Below are positions 35,220 to 42,741 of a DNA stretch of 64,000 nucleotides, one piece after another. Source of the stretch: Sanguibacter sp. HDW7 (GTDB lineage: Bacteria; Actinomycetota; Actinomycetes; Actinomycetales; Cellulomonadaceae); NCBI RefSeq assembly GCF_011300875.1, contig NZ_CP049862.1, forward strand, positions 2,728,001-2,792,000, read 5' to 3'. A model generated the notes under the pieces. That model saw only the letters and a program-made list of their open reading frames with translations. It did not search any database and was not told the DNA's origin. The position numbers were made by a program, and so were the translations under genes. How positions within the stretch are numbered: the first letter of the stretch is position 1; every line of letters starts with the position of its first letter.

Positions 35220-36091
35220 CGACCGAGCTACCCCCCACGACCCCGCCCGCGCCCCGCTGGCACCGCTACGTCGCGATCGGCGACTCCTTCACCGAGGGCC
35301 TCTGGGACCGCGAGGCCGAGGGGTCCGACGCATGCCGCGGCTGGGCCGACCGCCTCGCCGAGCACCTCGACGCGCGCACGCCCGGCGGCACCGAGTACGC
35401 CAACCTCGCCGTCCGCGGCCGCCTGCTCGGCCCGATCCTCACCGACCAGCTCCCCGCGGCGCTCGACCTGCAGCCCGACCTCGTCTCGATCGTCGGCGGC
35501 GGCAACGACATCCTGCGGCCCGGCGTCGACGTCGACCGGCTCGCCGACCGTCTCGAGAACGCCGTCGTGCGTGTCCGCGAGACCGGGGCCGACGTCCTGC
35601 TCGCCACCGGCGTCGACGCCGACGGCTCGGCGCTCCTGCGCCTCACCAGGCCGCGCGTCGCGACGTTCAACGCGCACGTGTGGTCGATCGCGCGCCGCCA
35701 CGGTGCGTTCGTGCTCGACCAGTGGGGCATGCGCTTCATCAAGGACTGGCGCCTCTGGGACGTCGACCGCCTCCACCTCACGAGCGAGGGCCACCGGCGC
35801 GTCGCCGAGGGCGCGCTCGAGGCCCTGGGCCTCGAGCCGACCGACCCCGCGTGGAACACGCCGCTCGACGCACCCGACACCGAGGCCTGGGCCGTGCGCG
35901 CCCGCGAGAACGCTGTGTGGATGCGGCAGCACGCGCTGCCGTGGATGCAGCGGCGGCTCACAGGGCGCTCGTCGGGCGACGGCCGCAGCGCCAAGCGGCC
36001 CGCGCCCGCAGCGCCCGGTTCCGGTGCAGCAGGGGAACACGCGGCAGGAGCGCCCAGGGACAGCGCCGGCTCAGGAGCAGACGAAGCCTGA
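35207..36091 (+). CDS. SGNH/GDSL hydrolase
   Basis: A 294-residue esterase/lipase-like enzyme. Block I is VAIGDSFTEGLWD (catalytic Ser), block III-like NLAVRGRLLG then VGGGNDILRPG (oxyanion Asn), and block V VDRLHLTSEGHRRVAEG (Asp-x-x-His dyad). There is no signal peptide, so it is cytoplasmic or peripheral. A 50-residue C-terminal tail is low-complexity. The ATG at 35207 overlaps ung; a GTG at 35216 is an alternative. Its 3' end overlaps the convergent secreted-protein gene by 21 nt. Confidence 0.9.
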   Translation: MVPVTTELPPTTPPAPRWHRYVAIGDSFTEGLWDREAEGSDACRGWADRLAEHLDARTPGGTEYANLAVRGRLLGPILTDQLPAALDLQPDLVSIVGGGNDILRPGVDVDRLADRLENAVVRVRETGADVLLATGVDADGSALLRLTRPRVATFNAHVWSIARRHGAFVLDQWGMRFIKDWRLWDVDRLHLTSEGHRRVAEGALEALGLEPTDPAWNTPLDAPDTEAWAVRARENAVWMRQHALPWMQRRLTGRSSGDGRSAKRPAPAAPGSGAAGEHAAGAPRDSAGSGADEA

Positions 36092-36883
36092 GCCGCCGGC
36101 CCGGTTCTCCTTGATCGGCACGAAGACGTTGGTGTTCCACGCGGCGACGTCCGCGACGATGACGGGCAGCGTCGAGCACGACGTCCCGGGCACCGCGACC
36201 AGGTTGCCCGGCCCGACCCCCGTCGTCGTCCACCTCCAGCCCGACGGCATGCCGACCGCGGTAGAGAAGTCGAGCGTCACCCGGACGATCTCGCCCGCGC
36301 CGTAGTCAACCGTCGGGGCGACGACCGTGAAGTAGGCGTTGGCCTCGCGGTTCGGTGCGGCGCCCCACGAGTTGTTGACACGGAAGTCCGTCAGGCTGCA
36401 CGGCTTGCCGGTCACAGTGCCCGACGCGGTGCGCACGACGCATCCGGTCGTCACCTGCGGCGTGAAGGTCCAGGAGGCCGGCACGGGCCAGCCGTCGAGC
36501 GTCGCCCAGACGGAGCCTGCCGTGGTCGTCGGCGGGACGAACGCGGGGACGGTCACAGTGAAGGCGCCTGACGCGACCGCCGCGGCCGGCTGCGCGACGA
36601 CCACCTGCGCCCATGCCGTCCCGGTACGACCCGCGACCCGGACGGTCCCGAGGGTGCAGCCTGACGGGACACCTGAGACCCGGACGCGGGTGTAGGTGCC
36701 GCCCGCGCTCGCCGTGCCGTCGGGCGTCACGGCGACTGTGGCGCTGCCGCAGCGGGCCACGCTCGTCGCGACCGCGCGCGTGGGGCCGACGAGCGAGAGC
36801 TGGCTCGCGCTCGCCGTTCCGGTACCGAGCAGCAGGGTCGCGAGGATGACGGCAAGCCACGCCCCTGCGGTCCGTCGCGACAT
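36071..36883 (-). CDS. Large secreted partner of the SipW-type peptidase
   Basis: A 270-residue exported protein. A signal segment (about 5-27, GAWLAVILATLLLGTGTASA) ends with the ASASQLSL motif also seen in the small paralogues at this locus. The mature part is Ser/Thr/Val-rich with spaced Cys (ARCGSATV, SGCTLGTV, TTGCVVRT, KPCSLTDF, GTSCSTLP, final FVCS), suggesting disulfide-stabilised beta domains. There is no sortase motif or anchor. It shares one base with the signal-peptidase stop (TGATG), so it is co-translated. Probably a surface or extracellular-matrix component; no named family recognised. Confidence 0.65.
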   Translation of the reverse strand: MSRRTAGAWLAVILATLLLGTGTASASQLSLVGPTRAVATSVARCGSATVAVTPDGTASAGGTYTRVRVSGVPSGCTLGTVRVAGRTGTAWAQVVVAQPAAAVASGAFTVTVPAFVPPTTTAGSVWATLDGWPVPASWTFTPQVTTGCVVRTASGTVTGKPCSLTDFRVNNSWGAAPNREANAYFTVVAPTVDYGAGEIVRVTLDFSTAVGMPSGWRWTTTGVGPGNLVAVPGTSCSTLPVIVADVAAWNTNVFVPIKENRAGGSGFVCS

Positions 36884-37596
36884 CACAAGAGGGCCTTGTC
36901 GTCGTCGGGCAGGGTGAGGCCGTCCTCGACCGGCGCGTCGCCGTACCTGGCGTCGACCGGGGCGTCGTCGGCGAGATCGTCGTCCGCGGTGTCGTCCGCG
37001 GTGTCGTCCGCGGTGTCGTCCGCGGTGTCGTCCGCGGTGTCGTCCGCGGTGTCGTCCGCGGTGTCGTCGCGAGGGCCTTCGGCCTCCGCGCGACCCCGTG
37101 GGTCCTTGTCGGGCCACAGGAAGAAGGCCGCGGCGATGAGCAGACAGCTGAGCCACACGACGGGGTTCGCGAGCGACGTCAGTACCGTGCCGACCCTAGG
37201 CACGTGGAGGACCGCACTGCCGAGGACCTGCTCGTCCGTCGGGTGGAACGGGTCGTCCGCCGGGTTGTTGTCGCCGCGGAGCACCCATCCGGAGGAGTCG
37301 CCGCCCACGATCCGGTGGATGACGCGCCCGCCCTGGGTCTCCGGGGTCGCGTAGACGACGATGTCACCCACGGCGGGGTCGGCGCACCGGGAGACGACGA
37401 GGTCCCCGGTGTAGAGGGTGGGTTCCATCGAGTGGCCGCTGACGATGGTCAGGGTCGTGCACCCGCCGAGCTGGACCGGCCAGACGAACCACAGCGCGAC
37501 GACCAGCAAGGGCCACAGCAGAACGTTCACGAGCACGCGTCGTACCCGGTGCGCACGGTGGGCACCGGGTACGACGGGCTCGTGAACGTCGGTCAT
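36883..37596 (-). CDS. sipW: SipW-type (ER-type) signal peptidase I
   Basis: A membrane-bound signal peptidase of 237 residues. TM1 is at about 23-42, the catalytic Ser in IVSGHSMEPTLYTGDLV (about 45-70), and a His in GGRVIHRIVGG in place of the bacterial Lys, the mark of the ER/SipW subtype. DNNPADDPFHPTDEQVLG is the last conserved box, and a second TM is at about 145-165. The acidic tail carries the DDTA repeats. The genes on either side encode likely substrates. It starts 4 nt after the upstream small secreted gene, with which it is translationally coupled. Confidence 0.88.
   Translation of the reverse strand: MTDVHEPVVPGAHRAHRVRRVLVNVLLWPLLVVALWFVWPVQLGGCTTLTIVSGHSMEPTLYTGDLVVSRCADPAVGDIVVYATPETQGGRVIHRIVGGDSSGWVLRGDNNPADDPFHPTDEQVLGSAVLHVPRVGTVLTSLANPVVWLSCLLIAAAFFLWPDKDPRGRAEAEGPRDDTADDTADDTADDTADDTADDTADDTADDDLADDAPVDARYGDAPVEDGLTLPDDDKALL
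36980..37068. repeat. Tandem 12-bp repeats (TADD coding)
   Basis: Six perfect copies of GTGTCGTCCGCG (36989-37060) with partial copies on both sides, in the tail of the sipW gene, encode seven Asp-Asp-Thr-Ala units. Perfect identity points to recent expansion or active slippage. Each step changes the tail by four residues and keeps the frame. Confidence 0.9.
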
Positions 37597-37600
37597 GCGC

Positions 37601-38029
37601 TCAGTAGATCGTCAGGGCCCAGTTGGTGATCGACTCGGGCGCAGCGATGCTCGCGATGTTCGCGGAGATCGACGTGCCGCTCACGGCGCCGGTCGAACCG
37701 AGCTTCGTCCAGGACGACGCGCCGTTGACGGAGTAGGCGATCTCGTAGTGCTTGCCGCCGCACGCGCCCTCGATGCCCGTGAGGTCGACCGTCGAGCCGG
37801 ACCACGGGTTGGTCGTCGACGAGGTGAACGTCGGTGCGCCGTAGGAGACAGTTACGGGCGCGGTGCCCTGGCAGCCCGCGTCGACCGCGACATTGCCTGC
37901 CTGAAGCTGGCCGGAGCCCCAGACGAGGTCGAGCTGCGAGGCCGAGGCGAGCGAGAGGCCCGCGACGCCGACGATCGCGAGGGCGATAGCGGCGGCACGA
38001 CGAGGGCGACGGGAGGTGGTGGAGGACAT
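37601..38029 (-). CDS. Small SipW-dependent secreted protein (paralogue 1)
   Basis: A 142-residue exported protein. Basic TSRRPRRAAAI is followed by a hydrophobic segment and the cleavage-region motif LASASQLDLVWGSGQLQAG. The mature beta-rich domain has Cys pairs in DAGCQGTA and GACGGKHYEIAYSV, and ends NWALTIY. It resembles the alternate-type signal-peptide proteins found next to SipW in actinobacteria (recollection). It heads the operon with sipW and the large secreted gene. GGGAG precedes ATG 38029. Confidence 0.72.
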   Translation of the reverse strand: MSSTTSRRPRRAAAIALAIVGVAGLSLASASQLDLVWGSGQLQAGNVAVDAGCQGTAPVTVSYGAPTFTSSTTNPWSGSTVDLTGIEGACGGKHYEIAYSVNGASSWTKLGSTGAVSGTSISANIASIAAPESITNWALTIY

Positions 38030-38420
38030 AGTTGCTCCCAAACGTGGGTGGTAGGTGGTCACGGCACGACGGCCGACGAGCACGGGGGTGCTGGTCGGGA
38101 TCGGCAGTCCGCGACGAGATGCGCCACACCTCGCGGCGCGGCGGCGCTCACGCTACGCACCGTCCCGGCGCAGGTGAAAGCCGCTTGGCGGACCTGATAG
38201 GTCCTTCCACCTAGACCGTTCAGCGGGATCCCGCAGGCACTTCCGGATGCGCGCAGCAAGTTTGGGTGATAAGAGACTTGCTTGATTCGCCACGGACAGG
38301 GCATCTAGGGCGTGAAAAATCCGCCGAGGCAGGCAGGACGTGACTCGCGCCACTCTGTCGCCCGCGCCCATATTCACCCGCTCCGCGAGGCTGTCCGGGA
38401 GCCTCGAGGCGTGTCCGCCC
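38030..38420. other. Gene-free 391 nt upstream of the SipW operon
   Basis: No ORF is supported. It probably holds the promoter and a long leader for the minus-strand SipW operon. It contains a cluster of nested palindromes (38172-38234, separate entry). Locally AT-richer DNA near 38260-38330 includes TAGAT-like -10 sequences on the minus strand. I could not fix the promoter. Confidence 0.55.
38172..38234. promoter_or_regulatory. Nested palindromes: possible structured leader RNA or operator
   Basis: An outer stem AGGTG (38172-38176) with CACCT (38208-38212) encloses two hairpins: CCGC-TTG-GCGG (38181-38191) and GGACCT-GAT-AGGTCC (38190-38204), which share two bases. The 12-bp palindrome GCGGGATCCCGC (38223-38234) lies beside it. 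Read on the minus strand it would be part of the 5' leader of the small secreted gene, about 145 nt upstream of its ATG. It fits no riboswitch consensus I know. Confidence 0.4.
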
Positions 38421-38852
38421 TCAGTAGATCCTCAGGGACCAGCCGGTGATCGCCTCAGGGTTACCCACGCCCTCGAGGCTCACCGTGAGCGACGACCCTG
38501 AGACGACTCCGACCGTGCCGAAGCGCTTCCACGACTCCGAGCCGTCGGTCGAGTAGGCGACCTCGTAGGTCCTGCCCGCGCACGCCTCCGCGATGCCCGC
38601 GAACTCGACGGTCGCGACACGCCAGGGATCCTCGCCGACCGCCGCGACGACCGGTGCACCGTACGCGACGACAACCGCGTCCCGGTCCTGGCAGCCCGCG
38701 GTCGCACGAACGCTGCCTTGCTGGAGACTGCCTGTGCCCCACGGGAGGTCGAGCCACGTGGCCGAGGCGAGCGAGAGCCCTACGACCCCGGCAAGCGCGA
38801 CGAGGGCCGCTACGACGCGCCGCGCACGGCGCGGGTCGGTGGCGCGGAGCAT
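38421..38852 (-). CDS. Small SipW-dependent secreted protein (paralogue 2)
   Basis: A 143-residue paralogue of the preceding protein. It has basic DPRRARR, a hydrophobic segment, the cleavage motif LSLASATWLDLPWGTGSLQQG, two Cys (TAGCQDRD, EACAGRTYEVAYSTDG) and the end GWSLRIY. Positions of Cys, Trp and the terminal Tyr are conserved between the two, so they arose by duplication. GGAGGTGA precedes ATG 38852. It lies between the SipW operon and the sensor kinase gene and has its own 147 nt upstream region. Confidence 0.7.
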   Translation of the reverse strand: MLRATDPRRARRVVAALVALAGVVGLSLASATWLDLPWGTGSLQQGSVRATAGCQDRDAVVVAYGAPVVAAVGEDPWRVATVEFAGIAEACAGRTYEVAYSTDGSESWKRFGTVGVVSGSSLTVSLEGVGNPEAITGWSLRIY

Positions 38853-38999
38853 CGTCACCTCCAGGGACTCTGAATGGCGCGTCGATCGCGGCTCACGCCT
38901 CCGTCGAGCACGTCTGGTTCTCACTATCGGTCACCGCCAAGCATCGTGTAGGCCTGCACCGCGCGCGACCGCCACAGACCTCGCACGACGCTCACGAGG

Positions 39000-40211
39000 T
39001 CACTCGTTCGACGGCAGATGGCCGAGCCCGGTGATCTTCTCCCGCGTCACGGGGATCCGCGCCCACAGGTGCGCATGGTGCAGCGCCGTCCCGTCGACCT
39101 CGCCCGACGTGATGCGCGACGCCTCGACGTCCGAACCCAGGACGAGCGTCCCGCCCGCTAGCTCGACCCGCTCACGCAGCCGGCGCGTGCCCGAGCCGTG
39201 CGTCGCCCGGTGCACGTCGACGGCTGCACCGTTGTTGGCGACGTCGACGATGATCGTCGCGTCGCCCTCGAGGTCGATCGACACGTCGAACGACGTCGCG
39301 TGCCCGTGCCGCAGCCCGTTCGTCACCGCCTCCTCGACGATCCGCACCACGAGCAGGCGGTCCGCAGGCCGCACCTCCGAGTTGCCGGGGTCGTCGAGCT
39401 TTCGCAGCCGGTCGCCGATGTGGAGCCGGGTCGCGATGCCCGTCGGCAGGCGCCGCAGCAGCATGCGTACCGCAGGCACGACGCCGATCTCGATGCCCTC
39501 CGGGTAGAGCATGCGGCTCGTCGCCCGCACATCGTTCTCGCGGATGTCCTCGAGGTCGTTGCGCAGCGCGACGAGCGGTGCGATGTCCTCCTCGCTGCGG
39601 TCGCGCCGACGCGCCTCCGTGATGAACATGTCGACCTGCACCGTCGCGATGACGAGACGCTGCTGGAGACTGCCGTGGAGCCCCTCCGCGATCGAACGTC
39701 GGACGCGCACCTCCTCGGTCTCGAGCGTGCGCAGCGCGAGCTCGCGCTGGTAGGCGGCGTCGGCCGCGAGCCTGGCCTCGAACCGCTCGCCGCGGCGCAC
39801 GGAAGCGTAGGCGAAGCCGAGGCACGCAGCGCCCAGGCAGAACGCGAACCCTGAGATCGTCTCGACGCTGAGGATCCCCGGAGCCTCAGGGAGCTCGTGC
39901 GCGAGGACGAAGAGCCCGAGCCGCATCCCCGCCGCGATCGCGGACGCGAGGACGATCCCCGGCAGCGCCCCCCCCAGCCGACGCGCCCGGTAGGCGGGGA
40001 CGACCGCGAGGACGAGCGCGAGGACGACACCCGTGAGAACGTTGATGAGGAACCGGGTCCACGACGTGACGATCGCGGCCGGCAGCTCGAAGAATCCCTG
40101 TGCCCACAGGTAGGCGCCCGTCACCGTGTAGAACGTCGTGATGATGACGAGGGACGCGACGACGTGCGCGAACCTGTCACGACGGTCCTCGACGGGGGTG
40201 GTGGTGCCCAT
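39000..40211 (-). CDS. Membrane sensor histidine kinase (NarL/LuxR-system type)
   Basis: A 403-residue kinase with about four N-terminal TM segments (15-145) and no large sensor domain, so it may sense the membrane itself. The dimerisation/phospho-acceptor helix reads RRSIAEGLHGSLQQRLVIAT (His in GLHG), matching HisKA_3-type kinases. The HATPase region has VRIVEEAVTNGLRHGHATS and a reduced G-box (HGSGTRRLRERVELAGG). It is divergent from its LuxR-type regulator. ATG 40211 lies 5 nt after GATACT with no ribosome site, so the mRNA is probably leaderless. Confidence 0.85.
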   Translation of the reverse strand: MGTTTPVEDRRDRFAHVVASLVIITTFYTVTGAYLWAQGFFELPAAIVTSWTRFLINVLTGVVLALVLAVVPAYRARRLGGALPGIVLASAIAAGMRLGLFVLAHELPEAPGILSVETISGFAFCLGAACLGFAYASVRRGERFEARLAADAAYQRELALRTLETEEVRVRRSIAEGLHGSLQQRLVIATVQVDMFITEARRRDRSEEDIAPLVALRNDLEDIRENDVRATSRMLYPEGIEIGVVPAVRMLLRRLPTGIATRLHIGDRLRKLDDPGNSEVRPADRLLVVRIVEEAVTNGLRHGHATSFDVSIDLEGDATIIVDVANNGAAVDVHRATHGSGTRRLRERVELAGGTLVLGSDVEASRITSGEVDGTALHHAHLWARIPVTREKITGLGHLPSNE

Positions 40212-40215
40212 GCAC

Positions 40216-40250
40216 AAGTATCACCACATGCCGTCACCTACGGGAGTACC
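40216..40250 (-). promoter_or_regulatory. Leaderless promoter of the sensor kinase gene
   Basis: On the minus strand, GGTACTCCCGT (40250 down to 40240), 17 nt, then GATACT, 5 nt, then the ATG at 40211. The same arrangement in mirror image precedes the regulator gene. The 11-bp block is in the -35 position, so it is either the -35 of an alternative sigma factor or an activator/repressor site. Confidence 0.65.
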
Positions 40251-40330
40251 CGGGCACGGCACTCTCCGAACGGCGCCACAAGGGCGCTCCTGGGTGAGCC
40301 ACGCGCCCCGCACGGGGGACGTTCGGCCCA

Positions 40331-40364
40331 GGTACTCCCGTCCTGGCCCGTCAGACGCGATACT
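40331..40364 (+). promoter_or_regulatory. Leaderless promoter of the response regulator gene
   Basis: GGTACTCCCGT (40331-40341), 17 nt, GATACT (40359-40364), 6 nt, then ATG 40371. Block, spacer length and -10 are identical to those of the divergent kinase gene. The two blocks form a perfect 11-bp inverted repeat across the intergenic region. Confidence 0.65.
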
Positions 40365-40370
40365 GGGGCG

Positions 40371-41036
40371 ATGGAGAACGGTGGAGGTACCCTGCGCGTC
40401 GCGGTCGTCGAGGACCACACGCTGTTCCGCAGCATGCTCGAGCACCTTGTCACCGAGGTCTCGGACATGTCGCTCGTCTGCTCGGTCGAGACCGCGACGG
40501 AGGCGCGGGCCCGCATCACGCCGGGCTCGACCGACGTCGTCATCCTCGACGTCGACCTGCCCGACGGCAACGGCATCGGGCTCGGCATGCTGCTGTGCCG
40601 CGCCGATCCCGCGCTCAAGATCGTCCTGCTCTCCGCACAGGACGCGATCGACCTCATGCTCGACCTCCCGCGCGACATCGCCGGCAGCTGGAGCTACCTG
40701 TCGAAGACGTCGACGAACGACTCCGACTCCCTCCTGCGGGCGGTGCGCATCGCCGCCGCGGGCGGCTCGACCCTCGACCCGGTGCTGCTCGAGCGCATGA
40801 GGCCGCGCGCCGGCTCACGCGTCGCCCAGCTCACCGACCGTCAGTACTCGGTCCTGCGACTGCTCGCGTCCGGCCTGTCGAACGCGGGGATCGCGCACGA
40901 GCTCGGCATCGCCGAGAAGTCCGTGCAGAACCACGTCAACGCCGTCTACTCGACCCTCGGCATCGACGCCCACCCCGACCGCAACCCCCGCGTGAGCGCA
41001 GCACTCCAGCTCATCGAAGAGACCGGGCCCGCCTGA
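40371..41036 (+). CDS. LuxR-family response regulator
   Basis: A 221-residue regulator. The receiver domain (8-125) has VAVVEDHTLFRSMLEHLV, phospho-acceptor Asp in VVILDVDLPDGNGIG and the Lys in YLSKTSTND. The GerE/LuxR helix-turn-helix is at about 150-205 (LTDRQYSVLRLLASGLSNAG, then AEKSVQNHVNAVYSTLGI). It pairs with the divergent kinase. The neighbouring SipW secretion genes are the nearest candidate targets (inference). No ribosome site precedes ATG 40371. Confidence 0.9.
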   Translation: MENGGGTLRVAVVEDHTLFRSMLEHLVTEVSDMSLVCSVETATEARARITPGSTDVVILDVDLPDGNGIGLGMLLCRADPALKIVLLSAQDAIDLMLDLPRDIAGSWSYLSKTSTNDSDSLLRAVRIAAAGGSTLDPVLLERMRPRAGSRVAQLTDRQYSVLRLLASGLSNAGIAHELGIAEKSVQNHVNAVYSTLGIDAHPDRNPRVSAALQLIEETGPA

Positions 41037-41055
41037 CGGGTCGCCTCGGGGGACG

Positions 41056-41095
41056 ACGCGGGCCCCGGAACCCGCAAGGGTTCCGGGGCCCGCGT
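41056..41095. terminator. 18-bp hairpin between regulator and tRNA-Thr
   Basis: ACGCGGGCCCCGGAACCC (41056-41073) pairs with GGGTTCCGGGGCCCGCGT (41078-41095) around GCAA. It can end both the regulator transcript (plus) and the tRNA transcript (minus). Confidence 0.8.
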
Positions 41096-41100
41096 GCGCG

Positions 41101-41173
41101 AGCCGCCTGTCGGGTTCGAACCGACGACCTTCGCTTTACAAGAGCGGTGCTCTACCAGCTGAGCTAAGGCGGC
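41101..41173 (-). tRNA. tRNA-Thr (anticodon TGT)
   Basis: A 73-nt cloverleaf: acceptor GCCGCCT pairs with AGGCGGC, discriminator T; D arm GCTC...GAGC; anticodon loop CTTGTAA (anticodon TGT, reads ACA/ACG); T arm GTCGG-TTCGAAC-CCGAC. The anticodon stem has one C-A mismatch at its outer pair. CCA is not encoded. It reads ACN codons ending in purines, rare in this G/C-biased genome except ACG. Confidence 0.97.
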
Positions 41174-41253
41174 GCGTCCTCACGGACGTGCGGCCACGAG
41201 TGTAGCGGCCCCGGCGGGCGCGGCCGTGACGACCGTGCCCGCCGGGGATCGCG

Positions 41254-42081
41254 TCAGCCCTTCTTCGCGGCGTCGACCGCGGCGCGCAGCTGCGTCTGGT
41301 CGCGCCAGTCGCCGTTGAACTTCGTGCCCCCGACGACGATAGTCGGGGTCGAGAAGATCCCGTCCTGCGTGTGCAGCTTGGTGTCGGCACTCGCCTTCTC
41401 CGTCTGGGAGCCGACCCAACGGGCGTACGTCTTGTACGCGTCGAGGTTCGCGATCGCGTCGGAGACCGCGGCGGGCACGCCGACGCTCTTCGCGATGTCG
41501 GCAATCTCGCGGTCCGTCAGACCCTTGGAGTTCTCCTCCGGCTGCTTCGCGAACATCGCGGTGTTGAACGCGTCGAACTTCTCGGGCGCCTTCTCTGCGA
41601 CGTACACGGCAGCAGCGGCCGCACGCGAGGAGAAGGCCGTACCCGACGACAAGCGGTCGAGGATCGTCACCGGGTGGATCACGAGCGTGATGTCGCCGGC
41701 CTCGCGCATCTCCGCGAGGAGCGAGGAGTTCGTCTCCTCGAAGACTCCGCACCACGGGCACATGTAGTCGAGGTAGACGTCGACGACGGGAGCCCCCTCG
41801 TTCGACGTGCCGGCAACCCCGTCCTTGCCGAGCGAGATGCCGCCGGACTCGGCGACGACCGACGGCGTCGCGAGCGCGCCGGGCTCGGGGAGCTTGGTGG
41901 GGCGCGAGGCGATGACCGCCCAGACGATCGCGGCGACGAGCGCGAGGACGGCGACGCCGAAGACGGCGATCGTGATGGTCTTGACGCGCTTCTCGCGCGC
42001 GGCCTGCTCGGCGCGCATCGTGGCGGCGAGGGCGCGCGCGCTGTCGCGGCTCGGGACGGTGGCGGGCTTCTTCGAGGACAT
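41254..42081 (-). CDS. Membrane-anchored DsbA-like thioredoxin-fold protein
   Basis: A 275-residue oxidoreductase. A basic N-terminus is followed by a TM anchor at about 38-60 (TITIAVFGVAVLALVAAIVW). The thioredoxin/DsbA domain is at about 80-270, with the active-site CPWC in VYLDYMCPWCGVFEE and the cis-Pro loop GIFSTPTIVVGG. It probably forms or isomerises disulfides in exported proteins, such as the Cys-containing SipW substrates nearby (inference). AAAGGA precedes ATG 42081. Confidence 0.88.
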   Translation of the reverse strand: MSSKKPATVPSRDSARALAATMRAEQAAREKRVKTITIAVFGVAVLALVAAIVWAVIASRPTKLPEPGALATPSVVAESGGISLGKDGVAGTSNEGAPVVDVYLDYMCPWCGVFEETNSSLLAEMREAGDITLVIHPVTILDRLSSGTAFSSRAAAAAVYVAEKAPEKFDAFNTAMFAKQPEENSKGLTDREIADIAKSVGVPAAVSDAIANLDAYKTYARWVGSQTEKASADTKLHTQDGIFSTPTIVVGGTKFNGDWRDQTQLRAAVDAAKKG

Positions 42082-42140
42082 GGAAGGTCCTTTCCGGGTG
42101 GTTCGAGGTGTGCGGGGCTGGTCGTGCGGGTGCGAGCTGG

Positions 42141-42692
42141 TCAGGCAGCGAGCACGGGCGGGCCCCGGCGCACGGGCACCGGTCCGCCGACGCGCACGCG
42201 GGCGCGCCGGAGAAGCGGCCGCGGCGCGAGGCGCACACGACCGAGAGGGGTGACGACAGGGGCCGTCGCGGGCTGGACGAGGCGGCGGCCGACGACGGCG
42301 CGCACGGTGCGCAGCGTCGTGCGCAGCGCGGCAAGGAGTCCACCCGCGACGACGAGCAGGAGCATCTGGGCGAGCAGCACGGGCACGGCGATCGTCGCGA
42401 GGACGACGGCGACGTCGCCCGGCGCACCGCCGAGCGCGAGCGTGCCGTCCGCGCAGGCCGCGTCGGCACGAACCATCGCGAGGTGCGTCGCCCACCACGC
42501 CGGAGCGCCGGTGCCGCTCACGCAGCGCGAGACGACGGAGATCCCGGCGTCACCGAGCGCGAATGCGAGGTGCAGGCTCGCCTGGACGGCGAGGTAGCCG
42601 AGCACGAGGGCGGCGCCGACGACGCGCGTGACGAGCGCGACCGCACGGAGGCGCGCGGAGGCGCCGCCGGAGGGGGTCGTCATGCTGCGCAC
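42141..42692 (-). CDS. Small membrane protein of unknown function
   Basis: A 183-residue protein I do not recognise. It has about three hydrophobic spans: VALVTRVVGAALVLGYLAV, a weaker one and VAVVLATIAVPVLLAQMLLL. A soluble loop with two Cys (SRCVSGTG, DAACADGT) follows TM1. The C-terminal 55 residues are Arg/Val/Pro-rich. GTG 42692 lies 6 nt after TATCCT (minus strand, 42699-42704), an apparent leaderless start; an ATG at 42683 is the alternative. It lies 59 nt upstream of the DsbA-like gene on the same strand and may share its transcript. Confidence 0.6.
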   Translation of the reverse strand: MRSMTTPSGGASARLRAVALVTRVVGAALVLGYLAVQASLHLAFALGDAGISVVSRCVSGTGAPAWWATHLAMVRADAACADGTLALGGAPGDVAVVLATIAVPVLLAQMLLLVVAGGLLAALRTTLRTVRAVVGRRLVQPATAPVVTPLGRVRLAPRPLLRRARVRVGGPVPVRRGPPVLAA

Positions 42693-42741
42693 GGGGTGAG
42701 GATACTGCAGCAGCCTGCAGAATGCCTGGGAGCGACCTGTG

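Noticed and set aside
36980-37068. A CRISPR array
   Set aside because: The 12-bp units are contiguous and in frame in a coding region; there are no spacers.
38172-38234. A c-di-GMP-I, c-di-AMP, ZTP or fluoride riboswitch
   Set aside because: None of the core consensus segments is present on either strand. Only the palindromic structure remains, so it is reported as unassigned.
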